The notes beneath the pieces are model-generated. The model made no database searches. It saw only the letters and a list, made by a program, of their open reading frames with translations, and was not told the origin of the DNA. 64,000 nucleotides of DNA from Nemertoderma westbladi (lineage: Eukaryota > Xenacoelomorpha > Nemertodermatida > Nemertodermatidae). The translations under genes were made by a program, and so were the position numbers. The DNA is taken from the NCBI GenBank assembly GCA_032718475.1, contig JAUCBJ010003149.1, positions 1 through 64,000 on the forward strand, read 5' to 3'. Of this stretch, positions 34,318-45,080 are shown piece by piece. The stretch's first letter is position 1, and the number at the start of each line of letters is the position of its first letter.

Positions 34318-36052
34318 AGGTTTACTTAAAGATCATTTAAGTCGAGAGAGCGTGGGTGGCACGTCGAACAGGTTTCGTTCAAAACTCCCGTAAGTATAGC
34401 AAGTGAAACTATGTTTAGCGCAACGTCTCCTCTCCACGCGTGTTTATGGCATTCCGTTTGTTGATTGTGACAGGATTTGTGAGATCCCGACCGGGTTAGA
34501 TTTGTACGCATCACCGTTCTGCTGGGCAGTTGTACTGGGTTTGGCCGAAGGCCATCGGGGAAAAAACAATAGAGTTTTGATTCTCAATGTTTATACTCCA
34601 AGCAATAATAGCACAATCGGTAAATCAGTGATATCACCTTAAATCGGTAACAGCAGAAAATACACAGTAATATATGATGTTGGTGGCGGTGACGGTCATA
34701 AACTATGACCGGTCTGCAACTGAGTAACTAATGAACTGACCGGTAAATCAGTAGTGCAGAATAATATATATGATTAATACACACGGATATTGATTTCACC
34801 TCTTATTGTACTTGGCCCTCTGTACCCAATGGATGCTTTCCTATCTATAATCACGTGCTTCCCTCCCTGCTATTGGCTAATATACTAATTGTCACTTTGG
34901 CACACCCTGTGAGTGCTCCCCCCCCCCTGCTGCTAGCCTCTACTAGCTGTATTCCCTCCGAGGTGGTTTGACCTCTCACCTCTCTCTGTGGCTTTAGGGC
35001 TTGTGTCGCCCCCCCCCCCCCCAATGTTGGTTATGAGGCGAGATTAATATTGGTAATCTCGCATCCCCAACTTATTGGTAAAATCCCACTGGTCCCATTT
35101 TCTGATGGGTAATGAAGTGGAATTAAATCCGCTTACACTCCCCCCATGCTATCTTCCCGGTGAGAAGATAGCATCAACCTTAAGTGCGCTTCAATTCCAC
35201 TAGAACCCAATCTAATATCGGGTGTGGTGTGGAGTGTCGGCGGGTGTGGTGTCGGCTTTCCTGACCACCCCCCCCCCCCCCTGGGTATGTTATTACTACC
35301 CTTTCTTGGTGCAATCGCGAGCTATGTTGCACCAAGGTATCTGGTGTCTCTGTTTGAGACAATTGTGCTCTCTCATCACACAATTTTCTACGTCCTCACT
35401 CTAATCTCTACTCACTCTCGGACCTCTCTGTCCCTTACTCTCTCTCTAACGGACCTCGTTGTCCCTTACACTCTCTATCACGGACCTCGTTGTCCCTTAC
35501 TCTCTCTCTCTGCTCGCTCTCCACACTTGAATTGCACTCCTCTCACTTCTACACATGTCAACACCTCCTCTCCATACTTCCCCTGATTCCCCATTTTCGT
35601 TTCCATTCTTTATGCACTTATTGGGTCCCACACATGTGTGCATCATGTTAGTGGGATCTGTCTAAGTCTCGTCCTGCCGTTCTAGTCAATTAGTCCCCTA
35701 ACTTTATTTTATTTTTTTTTATCCCCCTGTCTGTGCTATCATCCTATCTACCTTCCTACTTCTTTCTTACTATGTGCCCTACTACTACTATGCTATGCCT
35801 ACATACCCTTTACTTTCTTACTACGTGGCACTCTCGGTGCCCACAACCCCTCTGCTACTACTTCTATGGTATACCTACATACCATACCCTCTACTCTCTT
35901 ACTACGTGGCGCTTTCGGTGCCCACAACCCCTCTGCTACTACTTCTATGGTATGCCTATATACCCTACTACTTAGTACTACATACTTACTGTCTACTACT
36001 ATTACTTTCTACTATCTTACTACTTATTTATTATTTTTCTTTATTATTTATT
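34318..36052. other. Pyrimidine-rich non-coding region, possible LTR or UTR of a minus-strand retroelement
   Basis: Lies between the BEL/Pao-like ORF (upstream on the minus strand) and the unknown large protein. Contains C runs (34918-34927, 35009-35022, 35269-35281), promoter-like and hairpin sequence (gacggtcataaactatgacc at 34692), a ggacctcgttgtcccttac repeat at 35415-35510, and an 80-bp tandem duplication at about 35800-35960 (tacgtggc.ct..cggtgcc). Position after an ORF stop, and before another ORF, is what an LTR would show, but paired ends were not found. Confidence 0.35.
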
Positions 36053-36518
36053 TTATATTTTGTGTGGGAAGGGCGTCTCGCCCTCATTCCCACACCTCTC
36101 AGTCCAACATATTGGACGACTAAACTCTAAGGGATTCCTCGATCTTCCATCGATTGTTCCAGCAGGCACTCTCCACTGCCCCCCTGTAGGTCCTCTTGTC
36201 CTTCGCCCCACTCTCCTTGTCAATTCCAACTCTCTAGGAATTGATTCTCCCTCCTCCACCACCCTAAAATCGGGTCTTTCGGTCGCCTTCTTGATTTCCT
36301 CATGGTCCCCTGGCAGCAAAATGCCACCCTTCATCTTGTCTTCACCTGGCGGTAGAATGAAAATAAATCGAAAGAATAGATAAAACAGAATGGATAATAG
36401 TAATCCTATCCCTTTCCACCCTGTCTTCTTATTTGACCTCCCCTTTTTCGGTATGCCTCTCAACCGGACCAGCATCTCCTCCGTACACTTCTCCGGACAT
36501 CTCGCCGTCCACTCTTCT
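36053..36518 (-). pseudogene. BEL/Pao-like ORF, downstream half
   Basis: Minus-strand frame open from the LINE junction to TAA at 36053. It holds a lysine-rich stretch, a single hydrophobic segment of about 20 residues (GLLLSILFYLFFRFIFILPP) and an Arg/Pro-rich tail (RRVGRRTRGPTGGQWRVP). It is collinear with the half at 40277-40845 once the LINE is discounted. No RT domain follows the protease-associated region, which is unexpected for an autonomous BEL/Pao element, so an internal deletion or a non-autonomous derivative is likely. Confidence 0.5.
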
Positions 36519-36565
36519 CCATCCTCATACTACTAGTATCAGCATACAGCATTGCAGCTGCATTT

Positions 36566-38280
36566 TTAAGAATGCTGTGCCGGTTTGTCGACAAAATTGC
36601 GCCTCCACAACTCCCTATCACCCATGATATTTGCTAGAACATCCGCATCTTCAAGACCAGTGTCCTTTAAGATGCGTCTCAAGAAAGTCATGGGCTGTCC
36701 ACCATGCTTATTCACTCCATGAGGCTGCCAAAGTACAAGATTATGCACTGGCTGGTCCTCACGGCGAAAGCAATGTCCTGCAAAGTGAAGGCGATTTTGT
36801 TCTAGTGTCAAGCTTGGGGGAACCAATGAGACACCTCCAATGTTATATAGTGTCTGGTTGGAGATGTGTGCATTGTACTTGACACAATGACCCCGGCGTA
36901 GCATTCTTGTGAATGTGCCATCCAGATATTTGGTGTCCTCAGCAGTTAGAGCCCACCATAGAGGAGTACTGGAACTACTGTTGCTCTAAATAATCGGACC
37001 TTAAGTTTCCGATTAATTCTCGGTGACTTACAAATCCTGGAAAGCCTATTCAAGGCTGCCCATGCCTTTCCCTTACGTATTCGAAGGTCCTCACCTGACT
37101 TCCGGATCCATGATCCCAGGTAACAGAAGTCATCCACATGCTCTAGCATACCATCCTTTGAGCTTATGCTCATCCGATCACAGACTTGCTGAGAACTTTC
37201 AAAGTTAACAGTCAAAATTTTGGTCTTTCTGGAGTTAATAAAAAGACCAACACTAGAAGCAGCATGTTCTAATGAGCTGAGGAGCCGTTGGGCTCCCTCT
37301 AGTGATTCTGAGAGTACTCCTAAGTCATCAGCAAAGTCTAGATCAGTTAGGTACTTGGCAAGATTTCCTCGACTTCTGGAGTCAGTAAGTGGAGTTATCA
37401 TCACCCCATCATCATTATGATGATCTAAGGACATGCGTAGAACATAGTCAACCACAATTATGAACAAGAATGGTGCAAGTGTGTCTCCCTGGAGGACGCC
37501 CCATAACACTTCAAATGGTTCTGTCTCACCATCAACAGTAGACACAAATGTTGTCGAACCATCATATACTGATCTGATTGCTGCAATAATTTCATCAGGA
37601 ATCCCATATAATGAAAGTATGCTGAACATACGTGAGCGGGAGACTGAATCAAATGCCTTGAAGAAGTCAACAAAGATAACAGCCAGATGCCTGACTTTCT
37701 TTTTTGATAACTCTTCAATTATCCTTCTAAGTGCCAAAATGGGTTCCATGGTCCCACGACCTTTACGGAACCCATTCTGATTTCCACGGAGCAGTCTCAC
37801 AATGGGATCCCTGATGCGATTTAATAGAATTCTATTGTATAGCTTTGCAGCAATCGAGATCAATGAGATTCCCCGAAAAGAACCATAGAGTGTTAGGTTG
37901 CCATTCTTGGGAACTGGCACCAACTTATTCGTTTTCATTTCTTGTGGGACTCTTGTTGTTCGGTACATGTCTACTATGATGGGATATATGAGCTTTAAAC
38001 ACTCAGGTATTTTAAAGACCTCAGGGGGAACACCATCTACTCCACTGGCATGATTGGTCTTAATGCTCTTTGCAGCAGCCTTCACTTCTGCAAAGGAGAT
38101 ATCACCAATGGGAATATCTGGGAGTACAGACTCAGACACTTTTACTTCTATAAAGTTATCAGGCAATACCCTGTCATTATTGAGGAGCTTTTCAAAGTGG
38201 GCCTTCCAACCATTGAGGCGATCGGCTGGTGATTCAGCCTTAACCTTGGTGGTTGGTTGGCTTTTCCGCCCAGTAAGCAA
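36566..38280 (-). pseudogene. RTE-like LINE reverse transcriptase, copy B
   Basis: The main RT frame is open for 444 codons (38280-36946), with LVPVPKNGNLTLYGSF, VIFVDFFKAFDSVSRSRMF, GVLQGDTLAPFLFIIV, the catalytic LDFADDLGVL and the thumb DDFCYLGSWIRKSGEDLRIR, LFRATVVPVLLYGG. A deletion at 36950 then moves the frame to the C-terminal piece MLRRGHCVKYNAHISNQTLY (36904-36566). Most palm residues needed for polymerisation are present, so RT decay is recent. Confidence 0.88.
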
Positions 38281-39425
38281 GTTGATCGATCTCCATGCCT
38301 GGGATGATTACCTGTGTCATCGGTATCATTGATGGCATCAACCTGTTGGTTTATTAGCTCCTGTAGATTAACAGAGTACTGCCTGTTCAGGGACCTAGAT
38401 GCAGCCTTAACTGCATTCTTGGCCGCTGTAGTCTGTTTGAGTCGGGACACTTTCTGAGCCTTATATAGGTCATTTCGGCACTTCTGGATTTTGTTGTCAG
38501 TCCAGGGGGCCCTTTTCCTGTTTCGAGGGTATACAGGAACTGTTTCTGCAGCTGCTTCTGTGAAGGCAGTATAGCCCTCACAGTGATCTGCCGCCTCAGA
38601 GGCAAGAACCTCATACCTGTTGCTCAGCTGTAGTGTGAAGCTGGATCTCACACTTGGCTGTTGCAACAGAGAAGACCAGTCATGCCGCGGCAAGGCAGAT
38701 TTCGTTGTTCTGCTAGCACGCAGACTAACTCTTACATTGGCCACAATAAGGCGGTGATCACTGGAGAAGGGTTGAAGTGTAAATGCATTACAGTCTTGTA
38801 TAGAGCTCCTGTACTTCCTACAAAACAGAATATGGTCTATCTGGGACTTGTGACCACTGGGTCCACTATGAGTCCATAGCTTTCCAGTTCGCTTCTTGAA
38901 CTGGGTTCCAGCCGAAAACAATCCATTTCCAGAGATAAAATCCTGAAGATGGACGGAATTTCGGTTGACACTATTGCTATAGACCCAGGGCGATGTAGGT
39001 GATTGATGCAGACTTGCTTTAAAGTCTCCCAGGAATGTTAAGAATGCATGCTGATCCACTCCATCAGTAGCTGCTTGTAGATTGTGGTAGAAATTTTCCA
39101 CCTCCTCTACAGGGAAAACACTAGTTGGAGAGTAGCACACAATCAGAACCACCTTAGGAAACTTATTAGCCAGTCTTCCAGAACATGAGAAGTGGCAACG
39201 GATGATGTGGTTAGAGATTTGGTCTATTTTGTCCAATGCTGCATGTGCAGTTTGATTCATCAATAGACCAATACCACCATTGCCACTATCATCTGCTGAC
39301 GCAAGGGCGAGTCGCCAACCGCCCCCCATGTCCTTAATCAGAACCTCATCAATCTGTCCAGTCTGCATTCGGTGCTCTTGAACACCCACTGCGCTAAGAG
39401 AAAGCTTATCTGCCAAGGCAGTCAG
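38148..39425 (-). pseudogene. RTE-like LINE endonuclease and linker, copy B
   Basis: Open for 422 codons from the second Met (39416). Endonuclease motifs VGVQEHRM, FLGDFKA (Asn replaced by Lys at the usual GDFNA box), SQIDHILF and SSDHRLIVA are visible, followed by the linker APWTDNKIQKCRNDLYKAQ. The Asn-to-Lys change at a catalytic motif would be expected to disable nicking. A small deletion near 38300 shifts out of the RT frame. Confidence 0.85.
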
Positions 39426-39824
39426 CTAACCTTGTCGCATTGGGGACCCGAGTGTTAGGGTGTTTACTGAGGCTAGTCTAGTGACTTGCCTCAGATTCAC
39501 CAATGGCTTTATTGGTCGGGGTGGAACATGAGAGTAGCCTCCAACTCCAGAATCCCTCTCCCCCTCACAATCTGGCCTCCCTGGTGACCCAGGGTTTGGG
39601 CCAGAAAGGTCATCAGGAAAGGGACTCAAAGAATTGTTGACTTCTCTCTCTCCAGTAGGGGGTGAGACAGGCAGCCGGTCAGGAGATAACTGACGCCTGT
39701 GAGGCCGATTGTGTCTGGTAATTCCACTGGCCTCTAGTGGCCGGACCTCCACATTACTAATGTAATCCATAGTGGGGGGTTGGGGGGTGCTTTTTGCCGA
39801 GTCAGCTCTCGGGGCAAATACCAC
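39426..39824 (-). pseudogene. RTE-like LINE N-terminal region, copy B
   Basis: Begins in the MDYISN region and is rich in Pro, Ser and Arg (LSPDRLPVSPP, GSPGRPDCEG), probably disordered. It runs to MRQG and stops at TAG (39426-39428), where copies A and C have a Glu codon and continue straight into the endonuclease. So in this family the N-terminal region and endonuclease form one ORF, and copy B has a nonsense mutation at the joint. Confidence 0.8.
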
Positions 39825-40276
39825 ACCCTGGTTTGCCGTTCCACAGGGTGGGTGTCGCAGTGGATTCAGATATGAGGCCCATCACCCATATCTACTCTGG
39901 CGCACATGACCCACCATTGGCTGTGCAGCTCATCTGCTGGGTCATGCCCTGTACCCCTGCTGCCAGGTGCAGGTCGCAGTGAAGTGCACTCAGAGTGGAC
40001 ATGAGAACACTCTACTCCTGACCAGCCATTGGTAGATCACCATCTGCCTGGCCAGGCCATATACCCCTGCAGCCAAGTATATGGCTCCTTAATCCAGGAC
40101 CAACGGCGTCCTTATCCCAGAACGATGGGGGTCCTAGTTACAGGACCAGATTTGCCCTAGTAAGAGGGTCTATGCAGCTACAGGTGGCACCTCCTTTATG
40201 CTGCATGGAGGTGGCAAGTTTTCTTGATCAATGACCTAGAATTCCTGACCTGACCTATACCTGACCATCCTTATAC

Positions 40277-40845
40277 CGATACTTGCCGGGAACATCCTTG
40301 TTCCATCACATCGTCTCTAAGTCTTCTGCATCAAATCCATTCTCCTCCGCCCACTCTCTTACTGCTGCTTCCCCTCCTAACTTATCTACCGACGGTATTT
40401 CTCTGGAACTATCCTCTATCCTTTCACCACGCTCCACTATGTGTGGTTCCAGATCCATACCTAACTCCTGGTATCCTTCCCCAGGCCGCTTCTCACATGG
40501 GACCTCCCCATCGCCCGTCTCTGGTTTCTTCTCTACGTCCTTAACAGTGCCTGATAGCATGCACCCTGATGTCTCCGACACCCTGAATGGAATTTTGGTT
40601 TTAATTGGGCCGCTAAGCGTCCATCCGAACGGCGTGAGAATCGCAGTCGGATCCCGCTGCTTATTCTCTCCGAATATGGTCCGTACTCTCTCGTGGGCCG
40701 TCGGACAATCCATTCCGACTATGATGGATACCTTCGAGACGTCCACTTCCGGTATTGAGAAATCGATATCGTCTAGGAACTGGTATTGCTCGACCTCGAT
40801 CCTGGTGGGTCGCCTGGCTTTTATATTAATCGATTCTATTATCTT
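40277..40845 (-). pseudogene. BEL/Pao-like protease-associated region
   Basis: The minus-strand frame reads KARRPTRIEVEQYQFLDDI, then IPEVDVSKVSIIVGMDCPTAH and FGWTLSGPI. The GMDCPTAH plus GWTLSGP pair is the hallmark of the segment between aspartic protease and RT in BEL/Pao polyproteins. It ends in an acidic stretch and a TGA at about 40303-40305, just before the LINE junction. The protease active site itself (DTG/DSG) is not seen. Confidence 0.75.
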
Positions 40846-41012
40846 TTTTATTTTTATTTTTATTTATTTTTATTTATGTTTATTTTACTTGTTAATTATC
40901 TTTTTTTAATCGATTCTTTTATCTATTATCTTATTATGTCGCCCCATAATCACATCCTGGTGCTATTGCTGATATCTCGCACCGTCCCGTTCTCATCTCC
41001 AGGACCTCATCC
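40846..41012. other. AT-rich junction between BEL/Pao remnant and Polinton
   Basis: Low-complexity tttatttttatttttatt followed by a GC-richer stretch. The exact boundary of either element could not be placed. Confidence 0.4.
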
Positions 41013-41207
41013 TTGCTCGAGATAGTAGTTACTGCCATCCTACATGGCCTCATCTGTCTAACCAATCAATCTGGTGGTATACTTCCATTTCTAATACCCC
41101 TACTCGGCATTGGCGCGAAACTCATTGCGGGGGCTGGTGCCGCTGCTGCTGGGGCGCTATTGCAAAAACAATTAACTGTGGACGGTAATAATAATAATAA
41201 TGGTTAA
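41013..41207 (+). pseudogene. Polinton pVI-like hydrophobic virion protein fragment
   Basis: Contains a Gly/Ala-rich hydrophobic segment, GGILPFLIPLLGIGAKLIAG then AAAAGA, followed by an Asn-rich end encoded by aataat repeats. Similar short amphipathic segments occur in Polinton/adintovirus proteins related to adenovirus pVI. Assignment rests on composition and on position just upstream of the integrase. N-terminus not recognisable. Confidence 0.4.
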
Positions 41208-41356
41208 AACGGAAGTAACATTTAGAAAATTATATTTAGTATCGAGCAAACCGTTGGCTACTGTTTTAAAACCTCAAGATATACCTAGAGTAAATACTAC
41301 AAAAAGAAAAACATCAACTTCAAAGAAAATAAAAAAAAAAAATTTCAGCTGTTTTT

Positions 41357-42319
41357 ATGGTGATGCCTTTTATAAGAGATTTGAATATACATATTACTTG
41401 TGGTTGTCGAAAAGATGCCATGCAAGATGAAACCGATTTTAAACTGAAGCTAGACAAAAAAACTGTTAAGAATTTATTCAGGGCTTTGTATGTATCGCAA
41501 AATTGGCAAAAGCAGCAAACATCAAACTACCTCAAGCCCAGAAATGGTTAAACGGACAAAAGACGTATACCCTTCACGCACCACATAGACATCGTTATCC
41601 AACATCTAAAATATTTACAGGAGGGCTAAAATATATATATATGATAGATCTGGTGGATATGCAGCAATATAAATCACAAAATAATAATTATAACTATATA
41701 TTAACATGTATTGATGCCTTTAGTCGGTTTGCTTTCGGCTACAGTATTAAAAACAAAAACAGGTATTGAAATTATTAGTATATTGCACAAAATATTCCAG
41801 AAAGGCAAACCAAACAGAATCGCTACTGACCAGGGATCTGAATTTTTAAATAAACCTGTGAGGAAATATTTAGATACTATCGGTGTACGGTATTACGTAA
41901 TGTACTCTGTGAATATGGCGGCTATAGTCAAAAGATTTAATAGAACATTAAAAACAAAAACTTTCATCAACATTTTCATACAATGCGGAAATAATGTTTA
42001 GGTAAAAATTTTACCAAAGCTTATTTCCGCTTATAATAGATCATTTCATAGAACTATACAAATGAAACCCGTTGAAGTTAATAAATTTAATAAAACTGAA
42101 TTAATTCATAGATTATATGGGAAATATAGACAGATTAATCACAAGAAAATAAAATTAAAAGTAGATGATACAGTACGATTATCTATTGCTCGTACTGCTT
42201 TTGCTAAAGGCTATCGGGAACAATGGACTCGTAAATTATTTATTATTCATCGGGTCAGATTGGATAGAGTGCCGACAGTAATGTTTGATATTAGGGACAG
42301 CGCTGGAGCTATAAATTAA
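41357..42319 (+). pseudogene. Polinton retroviral-type integrase (broken)
   Basis: The Polinton INT runs across three frames with changes near 41505, 41765 and 42000. An N-terminal WLNGQKTYTLHAPHRHRYP segment leads into the RNase H-fold core: MIDLVDMQ and YILTCIDAFSRFAFGYSI (first Asp), IATDQGSEF (second Asp), then IVKRFNRTLK. The usual sequence at the last motif is VVERFNRTLK, so the catalytic Glu is replaced by Lys. A C-terminal chromo-like part follows (DDTVRLSIARTAFAKGYREQ and LFIIHRV). The enzyme would integrate the element's DNA; this copy cannot. Confidence 0.88.
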
Positions 42320-42408
42320 TGGTTCATTTTATTCATACGAACTCCAAAAGGTCCACACAAGTAGTAATATTTATCATCCGATTGAACTGATTGAACCGAT
42401 TGAAATAC

Positions 42409-42748
42409 ATATCCCAATAATAGCCCTAGCTAGTTTACTGTTGATTTAGCTGAAGAATTATATATTGGACCAAACGCTAAATTTGGGCTTGCAGAAATAC
42501 AATATCAAGCAACGTATAGCAATATTACTCTCCAAACTCAGATCTCGCTGTCAATCGGAGTAGACGCGAAAGATGCCAAATCCTACAGTTTATTTCCTGG
42601 TATGCATAGCTCTATTCAAGTCATTATTGGTGATATAAATAAACTATTTAATTCTGAAGCGAAATATAAAGATTTCGAATTCATTTTTAATACAAATAAT
42701 TCTAGAATTAAATTTAAATTTCCTAAAAAGTTGAAAAAATACAATTAA
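42409..42748 (+). pseudogene. Polinton penton-like protein gene 1, 5' part
   Basis: The frame reads YPNNSPS, one TAG, then FTVDLAEELYIGPNAKFGLA and EIQYQ. This is the characteristic start of Polinton penton-like (minor capsid) proteins, in which a Pro-Asn-Asn stretch is followed by an FTVxL and GLAEI motif. It continues to FKFPKKLKKYN and a TAA, where a G run and foldback transposon interrupt the gene. The first residues are lost. Confidence 0.65.
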
Positions 42749-42764
42749 GGGGGGGGGGGGGGGG

Positions 42765-44609
42765 TAGCGCATTTTCTGACCAAAAAGACGAATTTTTGAA
42801 ACATATCCTATCTAATGCAGTATTTCATGCTGAATCTAAATATGGAAACCGTTTTCCCATTTCCTGCTTAGTTTTCGAGATATCTGGGATAGAAAATACT
42901 GGCTCCGATATATCGCGACATCGGTAAAGGAGATGAAGTTTGGGGTTTGCATTCAATTTCTGCCATTTTCTGTGCTCAGTGGTACTAATTGGATGTCTCC
43001 ACGAGAAAGAGCACACAATTTTAATTACGAAGGTATTTTTTTATGATTTATTGGACCTACAGATCAGTTTATAAGAATACTTCAAATCTCCGGAATGAAG
43101 ACGGGACGGCTGTCCACCATGCTTATTCACTCCATGAGGCTGCCAAAGTACAAGATTATGCACTGGCTGGTCCTCACGGCGAAAGCAATGTCCTGCAAAG
43201 CGGAGGCGATTTTGTTCTAGTGTCAAGCTTGGGTGGTTATATAGTGTCTGGTTGGAGATGTGTGCATTGTACTTGACACAATGAACCCAGCGTAGCAGTC
43301 TTGTGAATGTGCCATCCAGAGATTTGGTGTCCTCAGAGGAGTAGAGGAGGAGTACTGGAACTACTGCTGCTCTAAATAATCGGACCTTAAGTTTCCGATT
43401 AATTCTCGGTGACTTCCAAATCCCGGAAAGCCTATTCAAGGCTGCCCATGCCTTTCCCTTACGTATTCGAAGGTCCTCACCTGACTTCCGGATCCATGAT
43501 CCCAGGTAACAGAAGTCGTCCACATGCTCAAGCATACCATCCTTTGAGCTTATGCTCATCCGATCAGAGACTTGCTGAGGACTTTCAAAGTTAACTGTCA
43601 TAATTTTGGCCTTTCTGGAGTTAATAAAAAGACCAACACTAGAAGCACCATGTTCTAATGAGCTGAGGAGCCATTGGGCTCCCTTTAATGATTCTGAGAG
43701 TACTCCTAAGTCATCAGCAAAGTCTAGATCAGTTAGGTACTTGGCAGGATTTCCTCGACTTCTGGAGCCAGTAGGTGGAGTTATCATCACCCCATCATCA
43801 TTATAATGATCTAAGGACATGCATAGAACATAGACTCCAATAAGACGGGACTCCAATAAGTGACTCTGTGGTCATTGCGGGATTACACAGAATAGACTTA
43901 TCGGTCATCAGAGATCTTCAAAATGTATAATCTCCAGTTCTAGTGGTCGTACGGAGTTCATTTTGGGCTCATTCGAAAGCTCTTTTCTAAGAGACCAAAG
44001 TTACCATTTGGTTTGATAAACTCTGAGCAATCATAACTTGAACAAAATTTGCAAGGCATATTTTACCCAAATTCATGTTATGTTGCTTCACAACCATTTT
44101 GTCTTAAATCAAATGGTAACTTTGTTCTCTAAGAAAAGAGCTTTTGAATGAGCCTACAACGAACTTTGTACGACCACTAGAACTGGAGATTATAATTTTC
44201 AAGATCTCCGATGACCGATAAGTCTATTCTGTGTAATCCCGCAAAGACCGCAGAGTCGCTTATTCGAGTCCCGTCTTCATTCCAGAGACTTGAAGTTGTC
44301 TTATAAACTGACAAGTAGGACCAATAATCATAAACAAATACCTTCTCAATTAAAATTTTGTGCTCTTTCTCGTGGAGACATCCAATTGGCACCACTGAGC
44401 ATAGAAATTTGCAGAAATTGAATGCAAACCCCAAACTTCATCGCCTTTACCGATATCGCGATATATCGGAGCCAGTATCTTCTATCCCAGATATCTCGAA
44501 AACTAAGCAGGAAATGGGAAAACAATTTCCATATTTAGATTCAGCATGAAATTCTGCATCAGATAGGATATGTTTCAAAAATTCGTCTTTTTGGTCAGAA
44601 AATGCGCTA
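42765..44609. mobile_element. Foldback DNA transposon with TAGCGC ends
   Basis: Ends TAGCGCATTTTCTGACC (42765) and its inverse (to 44609) start arms that match for more than 330 bp, then again over 43850-44010 and 44100-44270 flanking a small loop. Without the LINE inserted in the left arm it is nearly all palindrome. It encodes no transposase, so it is non-autonomous. It sits inside penton-like gene 1. No clear target duplication was found; a G15 run abuts the left end. Confidence 0.88.
43108..43841 (-). mobile_element. RTE-like LINE fragment, copy D, in left arm of the foldback element
   Basis: Minus-strand fragment from the FADD region (LDFADDLGVLSESLKGAQ) through DDFCYLGSWI to LVLWQPHGVNKHGGQP. 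Flanked by direct repeats AAGACGGGAC (43098-43107 and 43842-43851). It lacks the LINE's own 3' end as well as its 5' end. Extra actccaata filler at its 5' side suggests insertion with end repair or later deletion. The uninterrupted right arm of the foldback gives the empty site. Confidence 0.85.
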
Positions 44610-45080
44610 CGCGGTGATTTAATACAAATTCTAGGCTTAAAACAATTATTGGATCAGAATCATCCGGGTATTCCGAATTGGGATATATACAGTACGATAG
44701 TGGTAGATGAATTAAGCAATATAGAACAGCTGATATTAATTTTAAATTATAGAGGACCAAATATTTCAGAAATTGGTATTTTATATTTTCCAGAGCCAAC
44801 AAACATTACACGTAATAAAGACACTATCTTCATATATACACACATAATTGAAACCTCTTTAGTTGGCGACGCTTTAGCTCCACTCTTAAGAACGTGTCCT
44901 TTAACTCAATTAAACCGTAAATATTTTAATCACGAATATGGAAGTATCTGTTATTATCCATTGGTGAATAAAAAACTAAAAACGATCTTAATTACTTTAC
45001 GTGACGGTTGAGGTGAATTAATTAATTTCAATGGCGGTCGCACTGTTATAACACTTAAGTTAATACACGTCGATGAATGA
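44610..45080 (+). pseudogene. Polinton penton-like protein gene 1, 3' part
   Basis: Resumes after the foldback element with GDLIQILGLKQLLDQ and the C-terminal penton-like hallmark IIETSLVGDALAPLLR, then a TGA (45009-45011) and INFNGGRTVITLKLI before the stop at 45078-45080. The VGD...LLR motif followed by a short beta-rich tail matches the end of Polinton penton-like proteins. It overlaps the start of the next gene by 8 bp. Confidence 0.65.

Larger units (their letters stand above)
36531..40264 (-). mobile_element. RTE-like non-LTR retrotransposon, copy B (near full length)
   Basis: A 3734-bp LINE on the minus strand, flanked by a 12-bp target duplication, CCATCCTCATAC (36519-36530) and CCATCCTTATAC (40265-40276), with one mismatch. 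The 5' end is ggtcaggtcagg-rich; the 3' end is a short tag-type tail. It encodes an N-terminal ORF, endonuclease and RT in order, but at least one nonsense change and several frame changes separate them. It is inserted in the BEL/Pao-like ORF. This is the best reference copy in the window. Confidence 0.92.

Noticed and set aside
35224-36130. Plus-strand frames rich in Tyr, Leu and Ser (120, 80 and 118 codons)
   Set aside because: They arise from pyrimidine-rich repetitive DNA (tacta/ctct repeats) and have no recognisable domain.
37460-39982. Plus-strand frames opposite LINE copies (for example 37460-37780 and 38054-38332)
   Set aside because: Antisense shadows of the LINE RT and endonuclease; they recur at the equivalent place in copy A for the same reason.
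41200-41430. Separate gene starting MVKTEVTFRKLY upstream of the integrase
   Set aside because: Short, lysine-rich, overlapping the integrase N-terminal frame; could not be matched to a Polinton protein and may be out-of-frame integrase sequence.
44177-44802. Frames within and opposite the foldback transposon's right arm
   Set aside because: They mirror frames in the left arm (42825-43016) and reflect the inverted repeat, not coding sequence.
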